Assembly: GCF_040448685.1 (NCBI RefSeq)
Contig: NZ_CP159290.1
Location: 372,001 to 436,000 of the forward strand
DNA: 64,000 nucleotides
From: Cellulosimicrobium sp. ES-005
GTDB taxonomy: Bacteria; Actinomycetota; Actinomycetes; Actinomycetales; Cellulomonadaceae
Direction: 5' to 3'
The translations under genes and the position numbers were made by a program. Position 1 is the first letter of the stretch, and each line of letters begins with the position of its first letter. Below, piece by piece: positions 62,681 to 64,000 of the stretch. The notes under the pieces were generated by a model. That model was not told the origin of the DNA and did not search any database. It saw nothing but the letters and a program-made list of their open reading frames with translations.

Positions 62681-63679
62681 TCAGCGTGCCGTCAGGGTGA
62701 GCAGCGTCGCCTCGGGTCGGCACGCGAATCGCACCTGCGCGTACGGCGAGGTGCCCGCTCCGGCGGAGACGTGGAGCCACGTCGAGTCCTCGCCGCCCGG
62801 TGCGTCGGGCCGCGCCCCGGGCCAGCCGTGCAGGCCCTTGGCCCGCCGTCGGTCGATGTCGCAGTTCGTGACGAGCGCGCCGAACCCGGGCACGCAGAGC
62901 TGCCCGCCGTGGGTGTGGCCCGCGAGGATCAGCTCCGCGGCGTCGTCGTGCATGGCGTCCAGGACGCGCCGGTACGGGGCGTGCGTGACCCCGACGCGGA
63001 GCACCGGTCCGTCGCTCGACGGCGCCTCGGGGCCGTCGTGGCGGCCGTCCGGCGCGGTGGGCGCCGGGAAGACGTCCCGGTCGAGGTGGGGGTCGTCCAC
63101 GCCGACGAGGTCGAGGCGGACGCCGCCGACCTCGAGGACGTCGCGACGGTTCGTGAGGTCGACCCAGCCCGCGTCACGCATCGCCGCGGCGAGCTCGCTC
63201 GCGGGCAGCAGGCGTGCCTGGGACGCGAACGGCACGCGCGCGTCCGGCAGGAGGTACCGCGCCGGGTTCTTGGGGACGGGCGCGTAGTAGTCGTTCGACC
63301 CCATGACGAAGGCTCCGGGAGCCGACAGCAGCGGCTCGAGCGCGTGCAGCAGGGGTTCGAGCGAGTCGACGTGCGCGAGGTTGTCTCCCGTGTCGACGAC
63401 GAGGTCCGGCTCGAGCTCGGCGAGCGAGCGCACCCACTCGATCTTGCGCCGCTGGCTGGGGACCAGGTGGAGGTCCGAGACGTGGAGCACCCGCAGGTCG
63501 GGCGTGCCGGCGGGCAGCACGGGCACGGTCACCCGGCGGAGCGTGAAGAGCTTGGTCTCGACGTGCGCGTACGCGACGCCCGCCAGACCGACTGCGGCGA
63601 GCGCACCGAGCCCGCGCAGGGCCCGGCGCGGGCCGACGGCGCTCAGCCGTTCCCCCCGCCGCCGAGGTTGCCGAACCAC
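62681..63679 (-). CDS. Membrane-anchored metallophosphoesterase
   Basis: 332 aa from GTG 63679, which overlaps the upstream PBP gene by 37 nt; a later start cannot be excluded. One N-terminal helix (ALRGLGALAAVGLAGVAYA), then a calcineurin-like domain with all metal motifs: HVSDLHL, VVDTGDN, GSNDYY (GNHE variant), GVTHAP and ILAGHTHGGQL. YaeI-like phosphodiesterase facing the membrane or cell surface. Likely co-transcribed with the PBP gene. Confidence 0.88.
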   Translation of the reverse strand: MVRQPRRRGERLSAVGPRRALRGLGALAAVGLAGVAYAHVETKLFTLRRVTVPVLPAGTPDLRVLHVSDLHLVPSQRRKIEWVRSLAELEPDLVVDTGDNLAHVDSLEPLLHALEPLLSAPGAFVMGSNDYYAPVPKNPARYLLPDARVPFASQARLLPASELAAAMRDAGWVDLTNRRDVLEVGGVRLDLVGVDDPHLDRDVFPAPTAPDGRHDGPEAPSSDGPVLRVGVTHAPYRRVLDAMHDDAAELILAGHTHGGQLCVPGFGALVTNCDIDRRRAKGLHGWPGARPDAPGGEDSTWLHVSAGAGTSPYAQVRFACRPEATLLTLTAR

Positions 63680-64000
63680 TCGCCGAGGTCGACGTCGTCG
63701 CGGCCGGCCCCGTTCCCGCGGTCACCGCGGTCGCCACGACCTCCGCCGGCGTCGGCGTCGGGGGCGTCGCCGCCGCCCTGGTCGCCGCCGCCCTGGTCAC
63801 CACCCTGGCCGCCGCCCTGGTCGCCGCCGCCACCCTCGGGGGTCGTCGGCGCCGTGGGGGGCGGGGCGGGGGCGTTGATCCGCTTCCAGTCCGGGTCGGC
63901 GAAGCCCGGGGCGGGCTGGCCGGCGAGGATCTGGTTCATGTAGTCGCGCCAGGTCGGCGCGGCCAGGCTCGAGCCGTACCAGTAGGGGCGGGTCTTCCCG
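63643..64000 (-). CDS. Class A penicillin-binding protein, C-terminal end (partial)
   Basis: 119 codons run off the window. The visible part begins with GKTRPYWYGSSLAAPTWRDYM, typical of the end of the transpeptidase domain in actinobacterial PonA-type proteins, and continues NQILAGQPAPGFADPDWK. The last ~70 residues are a Gly/Asp/Gln-rich low-complexity tail (repeated GGGDQ units), outside the catalytic fold. Transglycosylase and transpeptidase domains lie beyond the window. Confidence 0.85.
   Translation of the reverse strand, partial: GKTRPYWYGSSLAAPTWRDYMNQILAGQPAPGFADPDWKRINAPAPPPTAPTTPEGGGGDQGGGQGGDQGGGDQGGGDAPDADAGGGRGDRGDRGNGAGRDDVDLGEWFGNLGGGGNG

Overview
The window is chromosomal DNA from a very GC-rich actinobacterium. 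The best fit is a cellulolytic member of Micrococcales (Cellulosimicrobium/Cellulomonas-like), inferred from the GH6 cellulase with a CebR-type operator, the GH3 beta-glucosidase next to an oligosaccharide-type ABC importer, the order tRNA-Ser / SRP RNA / dnaX / recR / DUF5063 / lysC / asd, and many start codons placed 6-7 nt after a -10 box (leaderless transcripts). No database search was possible; family names rest on motifs visible in the translations.

Layout. 1-5.2 kb: end of kdpD and kdpE, a TetR-like gene, then a leftward TetR / ABC ATPase / ABC permease operon with a palindrome at its start. 5.2-7.3 kb: secreted GH6 cellulase, terminators and tRNA-Ser(GGA). 7.4-12.4 kb: SRP RNA (ffs), a YfeO/ClC-like channel, and a metQ-metN-metI importer behind a short cysteine-rich leader ORF. 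12.4-18 kb: dnaX, a VOC protein, recR, DUF5063 and a TSUP permease. 18-21.2 kb: a ribbon-helix-helix regulator, a DUF4097 protein and a DrrAB-like ABC exporter that share GACACCA sites. 21.2-30.5 kb: a leftward Opp/Dpp-type ABC importer and GH3 glycosidase, with a divergent TetR regulator. 30.5-34.1 kb: FNT channel, lysC and asd. 34.1-39.8 kb: VOC protein, a CREST-like membrane protein, and a YtrA-type GntR operon followed by a second ABC exporter. 39.8-44.1 kb: LysR with a divergent reductase, a glutamine amidotransferase, a TSUP permease and an Rrf2 regulator. 44.2-48.6 kb: an RsbQ/RsbP-like pair, a NUDIX hydrolase, and DAHP synthase behind an aromatic leader peptide. 48.6-52.8 kb: DUF4232 and DUF2625 proteins, and an ECF41 sigma factor with its epimerase partner. 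52.8-57.4 kb: GntR-prpD-prpB-prpC (methylcitrate cycle). 57.5-59.9 kb: FAD-dependent reductase and a DUF4239 protein. 59.9-62.5 kb: a less GC-rich ParA-type ATPase and the relic of an element integrated at tRNA-Pro(CGG). 62.5-64 kb: a metallophosphoesterase and the end of a class A penicillin-binding protein.

How the parts work together. Three systems look linked to plant-polysaccharide use: the CebR-box cellulase, the Opp-type importer and the GH3 glycosidase. Sulfur and amino-acid supply is represented by metNIQ with its Cys leader, two TSUP permeases, lysC-asd and DAHP synthase with its aromatic leader. Several local regulators have a recognisable operator beside them. Gene-free stretches carry families of ~20-bp inverted or tandem repeats that recur at distant places in the window.
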